DNA from: Daedaleopsis sinensis
Lineage: Eukaryota; Basidiomycota; Agaricomycetes; Polyporales; Polyporaceae
DNA: 64,000 nucleotides
Reading direction: 5' to 3'
Assembly: GCA_033807695.1 (NCBI GenBank)
Contig: CM066311.1
Span: 2,294,001 to 2,358,000, forward strand
A program made the translations under genes and the position numbers. Under the pieces are notes generated by a model. That model did not search any database. It was not told where the DNA came from and saw only the letters and a program-made list of their open reading frames with translations. Below are positions 23,816 through 35,998 of this stretch, one piece after another. The stretch's first letter is position 1, and each line of letters starts with the position of its first letter.

Positions 23816-25399
23816 ATGCCCGATATCCAGATCGCAAACTCGCACCTCATCGGCCTCTGGCTTCAGATCCTGGCTACAGGTATGTCTGCACGACTAACTC
23901 GTGTTGATCGGACTCTCTTCGCCTTCCGATCTCCTTCCAAGCTTGACATGATATACATGATATGCCTGTCAGGTGGTATGCGATACTGACCACGCCGATA
24001 GGTGCCTACTACGTCTACGTCCCGGAATGCACGGCTATTCTCTGGAGGAAACGGCGTGATGGCCGAACCCTGCTCTTCCCTGCGGTTTGCCTCATAATGT
24101 TCCTGATCGTTACAGTTGTACGTCTGTTTCTTTTGTTATCTATCAATTACCGACAATAGCTCACTATTTCCCTGCCCGTTTCAATGCGTACGTGCCGATC
24201 GTCCTATCGGCCTTAACCCTCAAACCGTTTCTGGACCGCTAGGACTTTCTATCAGAGTTGATCAGGTCCTACCATGCGTACAGCGTGTCTGGTGCAAAAG
24301 GTGAAATCCGACCAAATCCGTCGCTCTTTTACGCGGATGTCGCGACCGCACCGTCCCTCATCAAGAACTCACTCACTGTCGCGCTTGCTATCATCTCGGA
24401 TTTCATCATCGTGAGTCTCATTGTCGCGACTTCATTCCAACGTGTCAATTGTGGGTACAGGTGTATCGGACCTACGTTGTATGGAGTGCCAACATCTGGA
24501 TAATTCTGATCCCCGCCGGCCTTCTGTGCGCTGACATCGGCATGTGGATTTCTTGGGTTTGTCGAAGCGTCAATATTCTGACCGTGGACACCGTCTGCAG
24601 CATTCGGCATTTGGGCTACCTGGACCCTTGCACACACGCCGTTCGGGAGTATCCCCATCCTCGCGGAAGTCGCTGTGCGCGTGAAGTACTTCTTCATTTT
24701 CACATTCGCTGTCAACGTCATCTGCTCTTGTGCGTACGAAAAGTGACTAGCGAGTTTGAGTGCTGTAGACGCTGACGCGGAGCTGGGGTCCGTAGCTCTC
24801 ATCTGCTTTAAGATCTGGCGTATCAACCGCAGAAGTGCCCCGTGGACGAGCGGGAGCGGCGACCGCGCGACGAGTCGTGTTTTCGAGGTCGTCATCGAGT
24901 CAGGTATGCCAGCGTCGTTCCTCCCGGGCTTCGTATACTGTGCTAATCACAGAGTACTAGCTGCGCTGTACTGTGCCCACCTCTTCATCATGATTGTGAC
25001 CGACATCGTCGGCTCAAATGTATTCTTCATCTTCCTAGACTGCGTACGTAACCGTCCCTTCTTCACCTCACTACTCCCCCTGCGACACAACCTCTCCATG
25101 GAGACGGTGGGCTGACAACATCCTCTATACAGTTGCCACCCGTCACCGCGCTCGTGTTCTCGGTGCTCATCGTGCGAACACGCACGGGCACGACGGTGCA
25201 GACGACGATGGCCTCCCAGCAGAGCAACCTCCGCTTCTGGACGTCGAGCCAGGCGATGTCCCGGACGACGCAGGTGCAGAGCGGGCACAACGGTGTCGAG
25301 ATCAACCTCGAGCGCGTCGTGCACTCGGACCTGGAGAGCGGCCCGCCGCACACGGCGATCTCGTTCGACACTGCCGCGAGCAAGCTCCCCGATTTCTGA
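23816..25399 (+). CDS. Seven-helix membrane protein D
   Basis: Predicted 337 aa. Exons: 23816-23879, 24002-24117, 24243-24410, 24461-24539, 24601-24729, 24796-24903, 24961-25043, 25133-25399. Landmarks: HLIGLWLQILATG, AYYVYVPEC, VALAIISDFIIVYRTYVVW, LLCADI, FGIWATWTLAHTPFG, VRVKYFFIFTFAVNVICS, LYCAHLFIMIVTDIVGSN and LPPVTALVFSVLIVRTRTG. The tail carries NLRFWTSSQ and EINLERVVHSDLE. Intron 4 has a GC donor (gcatgt at 24540); the only GT alternative breaks frame. First of three same-strand copies (D, E, F) spaced 2.8-3 kb apart, pointing to local tandem duplication. Function unknown. Confidence 0.85.
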
Positions 25400-26644
25400 C
25401 CGAGGGGCTGGAGTCGCCGCCGCGCCGCCGATGTACGCCTCGAGCTGTGGAGGCTCGTCGCGCTGACAACCCAGAGTGTCAGCTTGGGGATAATAGTAGT
25501 AGTAAGCGGACAGAGCGCGGGGCCGCCCTTCGCCCGGGTGAGCCGCGCCATGGTTCCGCGGGGATGATATTGGACAATGTCGTGTACTTGGCTCTGTAGT
25601 ATTGCTCGTGTTCTGTGTTGTGCAATCGATATCCTTATATTTTTGTATCCAATCCATCACTGCAGCCTGTGCGTTGCTTGGCATTTTAAGCAAAAATACG
25701 TGGTAGTAGTCACGAATCAGCTAAAAGTTGCCCGTTTAGCATACTGACACCACCCTGGAATTCGAGTGTGCCTCCCCTTTACCCCTTCCTCAGTGAGATG
25801 GCAGCGGTGAGAGTTACTCACACACTTGCGCTCACGCATTCGTGTCGAGTAAGACGCCGGAGTCGATATCGGCGTCGGATGTTAACGTTGCCGGGTTGTA
25901 CAATTAGTACTCCGATCAGTCTCCGCGCTTAAAAAAAAGAAATCTAGGCGTGGTTCGTACTCCACCCGTATCGGACCCTATCGGATTACGAACTTGAGGA
26001 TGTGCCAGAGCCCAGGAAAGGTTACGAATGTCTTTCGCCGCTACCTGCAGTGAAGCATCTTCACGCTCGATATTGCAGACCTGAAAGACTCAACACTTAC
26101 GAGCCTGGCTAGGCAGACTAATGGACATTTCTGTAGTTTCTCTCTCAGTGCTGCCCCCTCCTCCACGACTCCGATCTTGGCGCCCCAAATCTATAGCCTG
26201 CAGCCATGGCCAGCTGGTACCAGCCGGTATATAATCTGCCATTCATTGGTTCGTGTCTTGAACTGACGCTGCTAGTGTCGTATTCCGTGACACAGCAAAA
26301 TTGACATACATCACCTCCAGCACTGGTTGCAGAACGGGCTTCGCATCACACGCTCCGCCCATCGTGGTGTATTAGAAGGTGTTCTTCAAGTCGGGGAAGA
26401 CTCTTACTTCATCCGTACCCGTACGTATCGCTGATCGGTTGCATTCTCCATCTAAATGCTCCGTCATCACAGCCTACATGACGACCCTGTCTAGGAAAGT
26501 ACTTCTAGTAGTGCCCATGGCTAGTGCCCTAGGATCGCGGTGCACGAATTCTTGACATACATAGACTCCCCACTTCTTCGTGCACGTACACGTACCACCC
26601 GCCATCCACCGTCGTGGTTTATACCCCTCTCCTCCACTTGGAAC
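25400..26644. other. Intergenic between seven-helix D and E
   Basis: No gene found. A TATA-like tract near 26230 is too far from the E start to assign with confidence. Confidence 0.45.
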
Positions 26645-28225
26645 ATGCACAACATTGCCTTCCCTAACGCGGAACTGGTCGGACTTTGGCTCCAAACGCT
26701 TGTCACGGGTATGTCGGTCTCGTGTTCCGATTTTTCTATGAGCTATTGCCTTCTCGAACGCACTATCTGACCCACACTCCGGGAAATTTAGGCGTCTACT
26801 ACGTGTACTTCCCGCAATGCGTCATCATCCTCTGGAAGAAATGGCGGCGCGAAGGCATCTCCTTACTGTTCCCAGGCGTTTGTATCATCATGTTTCTCGT
26901 CGTGACTGTTGTACGTCCCTCATCCATCTTCCATAGTCTCCTCCCTGACGATTGGCTGTACGGCCCCCCGTTTTTCCTGCCGTACTCGTACTAGGTTCTC
27001 ATCAATGGTATGATAGCAGGGTGTCAAGCATTCTGTGTCTCCGGCACAAGTGGAGAGATCCTACCGAATCCTGCTCTCTTCTATGCAAAGTCAGCCACAC
27101 CGAGCTCGCTACTGAATAACTCCATGATTGTCACTCTGGCTCTCATCTCTGATCTTATCATGGCAAGTATCCTGCTTATGTGCTACTCTGATATCTCATA
27201 TTGACCGTATGCTGCACAGGTGTACCGGACGTTTATCGTCTGGAACTTCAGTCTTCTCGTTATTGCGATCCCCGTGGGTTTCCTCTGCGCTGACATAGGC
27301 ACGTGGTTGGCTCTCGTTGCTCAGAGCTTTTTGCTCTCTTCTGACAATGGAGGTGTTGCTTCAGCGTTTGGTATTTGGGCGACTTGGACGCTTGCCCACA
27401 CGCCAGATGGTGACAGCCCGATCCTCGACGAAGTTGCCGTGCGCGTCAAATACTTCTTCGTCTTCACCTTCTGTGTCAATGTGCTGTGTGCTGGTGCGTC
27501 CCGCAAGACGATGACCCATTCCGCCGTATACTATCAGTTGGATGTTAATGTCTGCTCTCTATCCGCAGGCCTGATATGCCTCCAGATATGGCGCGTCAGC
27601 TTGAGGAGGAAGTCACCATTGATGACAAACGACCGAACGATGAGTCGTGTAGTGGAAGTTGTGACGGAGACGGGTAAGTCGAGTACGGAACAGCTAGCTA
27701 CCCGATTCCTCTCAACATCCGGGTATGCTGCTCGCTGACTACGTTCTTTCTCCTTTGCAGCTGCGCTATACTGCGCTCATCTCTTCGCCTTGATTGTCTC
27801 TGACGCCATTGGCTCGAACACATTCTTTACTTTTCTAGACTTTGTATGTATCATCTCTCGAATCCCTCCACTCTTCTTCACGAGAAGAGTTCGCTGACAC
27901 ACTGCGCCTCTCGCGACGGTCTATTCTCCTGCCCGTCGGACAGCTTCCTCCAGTTACCGCCCTCGTATTCTCTTTGCTCATTGTGCGCACTCAGACAAGC
28001 CGAACGATGCAGACGACGGGCTCTCTGGCATCTCGGCCGAGCAATCTCCGATTCTGGACCCTCAGCCAAGGTGAATCAAGGAATGCTCGCGTCCAGTCTG
28101 GACAGGGAGATGACAGCATCCAGACCGGCGACCGGCTGAGCCTCGAGGATGTTGTGCGCTCGGAGACTGAGAACCTCCCGGCGCAGATGATGGTATCTAT
28201 CGCTAACAGCGGGGACATGGCTTGA
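26645..28225 (+). CDS. Seven-helix membrane protein E
   Basis: Predicted 342 aa. Exons: 26645-26708, 26792-26910, 26995-27162, 27220-27298, 27365-27493, 27569-27673, 27761-27843, 27944-28225. Landmarks: ELVGLWLQTLVTG, VYYVYFPQC, VTLALISDLIM, VYRTFIVW, FLCADI, FGIWATWTLAHTPDG, VRVKYFFVFTFCVNVLCAG, LYCAHLFALIVSDAIGSN and LPPVTALVFSLLIVRTQT. The tail has NLRFWTLSQ and a decayed box LSLEDVVRSETE. Two adjacent introns use GC donors: intron 3 (ATG|gcaagt, 27163) and intron 4 (G|gcacgt, 27299). Both are needed for family-consistent frames. Function unknown. Confidence 0.85.
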
Positions 28226-29656
28226 CGAGTGTCCCGACTTATCTTAACATAGCTGCCTAAAGGAGGTGTCTGTTTGGAAAAAGTTCAGGGCATTTCTTAC
28301 TGATGGAGCACACGAGCTGACTAGTACCTGATAGTACAACGACTCGGGTACGTTCACTGCTGCGCTGCACTCGGTCGTTGCCAGACTGAATGCCCAGATA
28401 TTGGCATGCATTCGACATCATCCCAAAAAGTTAAAATGCAATTGACACTCGAGGCTTGATGTGCGCCGTGCCCAGCAGGTGCCCGGAGTAACTCAATTTG
28501 AGTTTGTCGAGGCATCCGAATGGGCATTGAACTTGAGGATATGGTGTTGAGAGAGGTGTGCCACCAACATCATTACTTTGCTGAAGCCACTGTAATGTTC
28601 ATGTGAATCTCAAGTCTGTGCTACTCCATTCAGACGGCGAAATCAGTCTTGAATGAATACCCCGTAGAGAGTGATTTTCGGTGAGTTCGAGTCTGTTCCG
28701 ATTCGAGTCCAAACTCGGACCGGTCAGCGATGACGTAATTTTTCCTCGTGTACGGTTTGAGCGCTGCGACGCTCGAGTCACCTCTCCTCCTCCTCCGACC
28801 ATCTCTCCGATGTCACGCTTCATTCTCAGAGCTCCCAGCTAGCCCTTATACGGCACTCTGTCCTCTGTCGCTCGCGAGGCGGGTAAACTTGTCGCCTTTC
28901 AATCCGGCACAAACACGATGTCTCGACTTGATTCCCTCAGGCTATTAAATCTACGGGGTAACACCGGTCCTGCAGCTCTATCTCTGCATGGATAATATTC
29001 AAAATACGCTAGGCGCTTTTCAAAATGTATTGTGATGCGCTCATCTCAGAATTCAGGTTGGGATCACAAAGTACGTGTCGTTCTTGCCCTCTTGGCCGGG
29101 TGTATGCCGTGAACAGGCCTGAGGGCTACATAGCCTCGGCTGTAGAAGACAAATCTGCCGCCCTTCCGGAGCGTCGTCGACCGGCTCCTCATGACATTCT
29201 GATCAATCGACGACGACATGCCCGGTAACACTCGGAGGCGGCAGCGCGGACGCGCAGAGATGAAAATGGAACAATGGGTGCGCTCTGCCGTGGCCGTGTC
29301 TCCGCGGCGTCAAACGCGCGCAGGCCTCACGGATCTACTATGAGAAGCGTGTAATCTGCGGATCCTTGGATCTTCCAGTCTCCCAGTATCGGACGTTGGA
29401 CAGCGATACCACGCTCTGCTTCTCGCGGTGCACCCTCGTACACCCTCGTACACCTTCTTAAGCCTGCTTCTTGCGTCCATCTTACCGGCCACTCAGACAT
29501 TTGCGGCCACTGTACTCCGAGCGACAAGGTATACGCTGCTGAGTACTCACTGCGTAACGGTACACTGCCTCTCCGCCCTGCAGCCGCTGCGAGCCGTGCA
29601 CCTAGAGCTCGCCAACCCGCCGTGCTTCAAGCCTCTCTCACACTCCCCTGTCGACT
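28226..29656. other. Intergenic between seven-helix E and F
   Basis: No gene, RNA or terminal repeat was recognised. Confidence 0.45.
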
Positions 29657-31185
29657 ATGCCTGATGTGCTCATCGCCAACTCACATTTGGTGGGTCTCTG
29701 GCTCCAGGCTACATTCACGGGTACGTGAAACATGCTGGTCCCACAGAGATAGCTTCGACGGCTTAAGCGGGTTTAGCGACATGTCATGTTTGTTGCGGCT
29801 TCTGATCATACCAGCAGGTGTTTACTACGTGTTTTTCCCTCAATGCATGTTCATCCTCTGGCAGAAGAGGCGGGATGGTCTATCTTGGCTGTTCCCCGGT
29901 GTCTGCCTTTTAATGTTCTGCATTGTGACCGTGGTACGTCTCTCTCTTCAGCATTGCATAACAGGCAGTGTTTTGACATCCCCAATCCCGTCCACGCTAT
30001 CTAACTGGCTGCATATGATACACTTCTGTGTCAAAATCCTCCTCTTGATTTCAGGTTCTCTTCACGGAACTGGTCAGGGCGTACTCTGCTTTCAGCGTGT
30101 CCGGCGCAACCGGTCAAATCGGCCCCAATCCCTCGCAATTCTTCGCCAACTCGAGCACACCACTCTCACTCGTTAAGAACTCCCTCACTGTTGCGCTTGC
30201 TATCATCTCGGACATTATCATTGTGAGCCAAATTGCTGCAATCAATGTCTCGTGCCTCAACGTACACAGGTGTATCGAACATATGTCGTGTGGAGCTGTA
30301 ACCTTTGGATCATCGCGATACCCGTGGGCCTTCTATGTACTGACACAGGTACAGACAACGTTTAGCGTGGAGGTTTTGCTCGAGCGAACGCTGAATCATT
30401 CTACAGCGTTCGGCATATGGTCTACGTGGACCCTCGCCCATACGCCGATCGGGAACTCCCCCATCCTCGAGGAAGTCGCCGTGCGCGTCAAGTACTTCTT
30501 CATTTTCACCTTCGCCGTGAACATCGTGTGCTCTTGTGCGTGCCATGAGGTGCAAACTCATGCGATGGTATAACTAATGCCGATTTCGCGTCCATAGCTC
30601 TCATATGCCTCAAAATCTGGCGCACTAGCAAGGGAAGCGCTGCGTGGGCGGTTACCGACCGGGCTACGACCCGGGTGTTCGAGGTTGTTATTGAGTCAGG
30701 TGCGAATAGCTCTACTCGCAGTATTGATATGTGGCATGCTCATATCGTCTGTAATTGCGTGCGCCAGCGGGGCTGTACTGTGCCCATCTCTTTATACTCA
30801 TCGTGAGCGATATCGTCGGCTCGAATGTGTTCTTCATTTTCCTGGATTTCGTACGTCCGCTACTCCGCTACCCCTCTCCACGCTGACCGCTTCTATCCGC
30901 ACACCACGTCCGTTGTTACAGCTCCCACCGGTGACCGCCCTCGTCTTCTCGCTGCTCATCGTACGCACACGCACGGGCAAGACGGTACACCCTGCGACAG
31001 CCACAGCGCACTCGGCCAACATCCATTTCTGGCCGACAAGCCAAGGGATGCAACGGTCCACCCAAGGCTCGCATGGCGGCGTCGAGATCAATCTCGAGCG
31101 CGTGGTGCACACGGACGTGGAAGATCTCCCGACACACGTAGCGCACTCGTATATCCGCGACGGGAGTAAGTCGCCCGACCTATGA
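29657..31185 (+). CDS. Seven-helix membrane protein F
   Basis: Predicted 334 aa. Exons: 29657-29720, 29818-29933, 30055-30222, 30270-30348, 30407-30535, 30598-30699, 30768-30850, 30922-31185. Landmarks: HLVGLWLQATFTG, VYYVFFPQC, LTVALAIISDIIIVYRTYVVW, FGIWSTWTLAHTPIG, VRVKYFFIFTFAVNIVCS, LYCAHLFILIVSDIVGSN and LPPVTALVFSLLIVRTRTG. The tail has NIHFWPTSQ and EINLERVVHTDVE, almost the same as in A and D. All donors are GT, including intron 4 (gtacag), unlike D and E. It ends 1.2 kb before the convergent permease 2. Function unknown. Confidence 0.85.
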
Positions 31186-32397
31186 CCGCATTGGTCCCGC
31201 GCTACATGTCTCCAGCAGAGCATGGTGTCCCTTCTTCGGCTTCCCCTAGCAGAGCGCCTTCGCCCGGCCTCGCTGTTTGACGGTTGTATGACGTATCATG
31301 AGAAGTAGTGTACTACTTGGGTGTATTTCGCGTTGCAATTTTTTCGCTTTATGGCATCTGTGAACAGCTCGAGTAACGGCCATATGGCTGCATGGCATTC
31401 TGCTGACATTTGCACATGGCGTGGGTGTACACAATCATGGAGTCAAGCCCTACGACGTACACCGCGGTGCACATTGACGGCTCCAACATTTGTTGCCATT
31501 AGGGGGGGTCAGAGTAGGTGATTTTGGGCTGATTCTGGAAGAGATGTTGAGGAGATTCTGGTGTGTTCAAAACAAAAATCAAGCTCAAAAATCGAGGTCT
31601 ACTTTGACCTACCCCAACATCTAGACAGAGGATGATGTCTAGAATTTCGTTGACGCGCGACGAATTGACGTTGTCCAGCGTCGCCAGCGTTGCAAAAATC
31701 AGAATCCGCGATTCTGGGCTGCAAAAGCTCCTCCCGAGGAGCTTTTGCAAAATCGCGATGTTGCTCAAAATCGCGCTAGACGCCCGAATCCCGAACAAAT
31801 CCGAAGGCGATTTTGTGGACGATGCATCTCCAGATTCCAAGCCAAAATCGCCCAAAATCGTCTACTCTGACCCCCCCTATTTTCCATCATCAACGTCTGT
31901 CCGGCATGAAGCACGCCCACTAGTCTCAGTCCCGAATACAAGGCACCGTAATTGACTTCGGTCCATAGGCCACTCGCTGATTGCAGCTAGCTGTCACTGC
32001 ACTATCCTGCTGCAGTCAACTACGTCCCAACAAACGCGTGTACATCAGACTTGACGTGTGTTTTCCATACTCAACGTACGTCGCAGGCATCAGTGAGAAG
32101 GACGTCAGCCCTTACCTGCACATCCTGTCATTCTAGACCCGCGGCTTACCTAGCGTCAGGAGGACGAACACATGGCGGACTTTTGCCTGTCATAAATCGG
32201 TATTAATGATCGTGTGCTCATGCACAAGACTCATCGTCAGCGCGATCAGGCTGGTCTGGAAACTTTGCGGTTTAGTAGGACCGGATCGCGAACCCTCGCA
32301 CTTGGGCAACAGAGACCCCGATAGATGCGACACGCAACGAGAAGCTAAGCATACATTGTAGTGGCAGACACAACCCTCGATCGAACATACCTATCAT
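31186..32397. other. Intergenic, convergent, containing a MITE
   Basis: Lies between the ends of seven-helix F and permease 2. The only recognisable content is the MITE at 31502-31877. Confidence 0.6.
31502..31877. mobile_element. 376-bp MITE with TA target duplication
   Basis: Begins with seven G at 31502-31508 and ends with seven C at 31871-31877, flanked on each side by TA (31500-31501, 31878-31879). The terminal inverted repeats run at least 28 bp: the first 16 bases match exactly, then two mismatches, then gattttgggc on both sides. A near-perfect inner palindrome lies at about 31720-31751. Overlapping ORFs on both strands reflect the symmetry and encode nothing recognisable. TA duplication plus short TIRs fits a Tc1/mariner-type non-autonomous element. 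Confidence 0.85.
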
Positions 32398-35008
32398 TTA
32401 CATGACGTATTTGAACCACGCACTCTCGTTCGTGACCAACCCTTCCCGCTCCGGGCGCGGTTCCTCCCCACTCTCCTGCACCCGCTCCTTCCTGCGGTTC
32501 TCCGCGCGGAGCCACGCGAGCGTCGCGAGCGCGCAGAAGACGGTCGCGAGCTGGAACACAAGCAGCGTGATCGTTGCGCTCGTGTAGCGCGGCGCGGGCG
32601 AGAGCGAGCCTAGGAGCCACGTCGCGAGGATCGAGCCGACGTTCGTCATCGTCGTGAGGAGCGCGAGCGCGGTCCCGCGGCGCACGAGCGGCGCGCTGTT
32701 GTTCGCGATCCATGTTCCGAGCGGCGGCGCGGTGCAGAACGTGCCCGGGACGGCGAGGAAGAGCGAGCCGTAGCGCACGTGGTCTGCGGAGGAGCCGAGG
32801 AAGATCGCGAAGCCCGCGGCGGAGAGCAGTGCGAAGAAGATGAGTGTGAGGCCGCGGTGCGCGTATCGGTCCGCAAGGATCGCGGTGGCAATTGATACTG
32901 CGTGGAGTGGGAGCGGGTGGACTGGTCAGTTGGGCTGGTGCTGGTGCTCCTGAGATGGGGTCGCAGGAGGCGGAGATGACTTACGGAATGCGGCGACGGC
33001 GAAGGGTGGGACGCTCATCAGCTGTGCTTTGGACCCGCTGTATCCCAAGCTGGTTACGATGATCGGAAGGAAGCTGAGGTGAGGAGTCGGTGAATGTCAT
33101 TTCATATGGGCGGTGTACTAGGACGTACTATGAAAGGCCAGCGAGCGTCGCACCTATTAGAGTCGAACGAATCCCAGTGTTAGAGTAGCTAGAATCATAG
33201 AATCTATCACGCGCGTACCGCTGAAGAACCCGGCCAGGGATAGGAAGAGCACATGTGGCTGGACAAACGTTTTGCGGAGCTGAACCCAACCATGGCGCTT
33301 GCTCTCGGCTTCTGAAAGGAGACCCTCGTCGAGAACTGAGTCCGAGATCAGCCGTTTCTCATCCTCTTTCAAGAAATACGAGGTCGACGGAGTGTTGGGC
33401 ATCAAGAAGAAAGATGCAGCTGCGAATAGCACCGTGAAGAGGCCCTCCTGTGCGACATATCAGATACTCCCGATTGCATTCCATATGTCAACGAGAAGCG
33501 CACCAAGATAAATACCCAAGCCCATCCTGGTCGGTTACCCACGCCGTCGATTTCAATGATCGCGGCCGCTAGAAGACCAGAGAAGGCAGATGCGATAGAA
33601 GTCGCGGAGAACATGATAGAGATGCTAGGGGAAGGTCGTGTGTCAGAAGCTGCGAATAGATAATAGCTGTTTGCATAAGGTTGGACCCCTTCTAGCCCGT
33701 GATGCACAACATCGGACGGGGTGGGGCTGATTTCGTGCACCGACCGCGTGTATCCTGAGAGCGAGGGGCCCGACGATATGCAAACAGCTGAAATAGATTC
33801 ACATCCATACCGCAGTTGCAGCATTTGTCGGGGATAGAATGTAGCGAGATAAAACGCGATTCCAGGGAGCAGACCGCCTGGGAGTAGCAAGTATGGTTGA
33901 GTTTAAATGCATGATATCCCCACGACATAGAAATGTAGTTACCCTCGAAGAGCCCAAGAAAAAACCGACACGCGATCAGACCGGAGTATGTTGTAACAAC
34001 ACCTGCACGATATGTCAATCTCGGGCAACGCGGACACTCAGCATGGGTGTGGTATGAATATACCTTGGAGAGTAGATGTGATACCCCAGAGCAATGCCAT
34101 AGTCGGCAGAAGCACCCGAGGTCCAACGATCTGTCACCGGGAAGTACTACTCAGCGGCGGGCAGTCCTGTAGACGGAGTGGCCTACCATCATCAGATAGT
34201 TGGATGGTATCTCAACCAAAGTATACGGACTGTGTGTCTTTCTGTAAGAATTCGCACTCAATATCGGACGATGAAACCGGGACTTGCATGAGCGTGATAG
34301 TTAACGCCAGGCTGTACTATAATGTCGTGAGTGGTGACTCAAAGTTCGAGGAAAATGAGACGATACCGGGAGCGTACCTGGTAATCTGACATGTGAAGCC
34401 TCTGCTGCAAGCCTGCGATAATCGCATTCCCGATGTTCGATCGATCCTGCGGTGTTGAGAGTGATATCAGTCAGTGCTTCCGCCAACCGAGCTACGATAC
34501 TGGTCACAGGAGATACGACGGAAAAAGGGCGATGTTCAAAGTACTGCACCGGAAGTAGCCTTGTAACTAGCGTTGGAACAGAAGGGCCGTCCCAGTCACA
34601 ACGCTAGCTACCAGGCTCGTCACTGCCGGCCCTGAACGAAGCTTACGTCGTAATAGTCCCAAGTTGTTGTTGGGGCTTTGCGTCGTGTTACTGGTTTATG
34701 TTCAGATTGCGGACGTGAACTAGCCTAGTGGCTGGTGTGACTAGGAGTCCAGCTCCAAGGCTGGTTCTGGCGCGGAACATCGCCCATTGCCCGTAGGGAG
34801 TGAATACATCAATGCTTACCAGAGAGGACAGAAAGTACATGATCGTGACAACTGTGAGCACGTACAGGTCCATCTTTGCCCATACCCTACCCATCGCAGG
34901 ATCCAAATGAACACGATCCCGAGCTTGCTCTTGGGTGCCCCTTCGCTTTTGGTCCTCGGATTTGAGGGAGTTAGTCTTCTCAAGCGGGCTATTGTCCATG
35001 GATAGCAT
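32398..35008 (-). CDS. MFS organic-anion permease, Dal5/Tna1 type, copy 2
   Basis: Same twelve-exon plan as copy 1. First exon 35008-34820, second begins 34446, last exon 32897-32398 (500 nt, as in copies 1 and 3). Landmarks: MYFLSSL, DRSNIGNAIIAGLQQ, EIPSNYLMM, YSGLIACRFFLGLFEG, LLPGIAFYLATFYPRQM, IDGVGNRPGWAWVFILEG, LVTSLGYSGSKAQLM-like, AILADRYAHRG and PPLGTWIANN. GC donor at 34287 (AT|gcaagt). Intron 1 is about 373 nt (107 nt in copy 1) and carries a hairpin; intron 7 carries a 130-bp inverted-repeat insertion. Coding frames stay intact. Head-to-head with UbiA 1, 990 bp apart, which suggests shared control. Confidence 0.86.
33662..33791. mobile_element. 130-bp inverted-repeat insertion in intron 7 of permease 2
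   Basis: Arms 33665-33677 and 33777-33789 are perfect 13-bp inverted repeats; with mismatches the arms extend to about 28 bp. The 7-bp sequence aatagat sits directly outside both ends (33655-33661 and 33792-33798), fitting a target-site duplication. Copies 1 and 3 of the permease have short introns here. A small non-autonomous DNA element, possibly hAT-like from duplication length. Confidence 0.6.
34563..34611. repeat. 13-bp inverted repeat in intron 1 of permease 2
   Basis: Arms 34563-34575 and 34599-34611 pair with one mismatch. They lie in the extra 260 nt that this intron has over its paralogues. No target duplication was identified. Confidence 0.5.
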
Positions 35009-35998
35009 CTGCAGAACGTCAGTAGCCGGGGTGGCAGCAGAGAGCTGTAGGAAGCTGGGCTATGTAAAGGGGAGAGACCGGGGGTTTTGAGGGCCCGCAT
35101 TGCAGGGCTCCGAGAAGGGGACGGAAGCATGATAGAAACTCAGAATCACTGCCGCTGCCCAGACCGCTGTAGTAGCAGTACGATGTCATATCATGAGCAG
35201 CTGAGGTGATTCGCATGGGAGAACTGTGCCTTGGCGCGGCAGCGATAGGTACTCGACCTACTTACTTGTAATAGTTATGGTAGTACCACTTCTTGTCTAC
35301 CTTGTCGACACCACGGATTACATTAGGTATACCTGGCTTTTACCGAGCTTTTTTGACGAAAGGTCGAGAGTAGGACGCAGGTTGGACGTCACGGTCGTGG
35401 CGTCGGACTTGGAGAGGCGAAGCGATAGGCGCCGGTATCAAGCAACTTCCACTTTAGACGCCGTTTCAACTCATCCTACCACCATCATCTCCTCCTCGCC
35501 CCTCAGGCCTCAGGCCCAGCGCAAACCCCGCCGGTATCACACATTGTCGTCGAAAAATGAGCCATCACCGAGGCGTTATTCCCGCGCGCGCAGTCAACGT
35601 TCCGGAAGGTAATTTTACGGCGTTTCTCTTTGCCTTCTTCGCAGATGTTCACTCACTTCCGAGATCCTGTCAGATATCTATATCTTCGGAGCCTGAGTCT
35701 ACTCGCTCTAGCCGGACTCTCCAATCACCGCCGGTCATGCAATTTCAACATTCCGCAAAGTACTTGGGTTCACACAGCGGTCACTGGCGCTCCGATCTCT
35801 GCTCTGCAGGCTCATGTGAGGCGTCAACGGGTCAACAGTTTTCTAGAACGCTCACGGCGTATGCATATCCGCACCGAAGCCCACGCCGCCTCCGAGTCGG
35901 AACCGTTTCTAATACTTAAAAGCATATGTTAGCAAGAGGCCTCTAAAGTCTCTGCGTATACGTCCGGTCCCCGTCTCAAATCTGGATAGCCTGCCGCG
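35009..35998. promoter_or_regulatory. Shared divergent promoter region, permease 2 / UbiA 1
   Basis: About 990 bp between two head-to-head starts. It contains a 17-nt palindromic-unit tract (ccctcaggcctcaggcc, 35500-35516) that recurs at 50654-50670. The equivalent pair at 54460-55518 has a similar length. No transcription-factor site can be named. Confidence 0.4.

Noticed and set aside
24540..24600. Frameshift or pseudogene status for seven-helix D at intron 4
   Set aside because: A GC-AG intron gives a family-consistent frame, and the same site in E behaves alike.
31499..31955. Opposed ORFs of 107 and 118 codons
   Set aside because: They are mirror readings of the palindromic MITE and show no domain.
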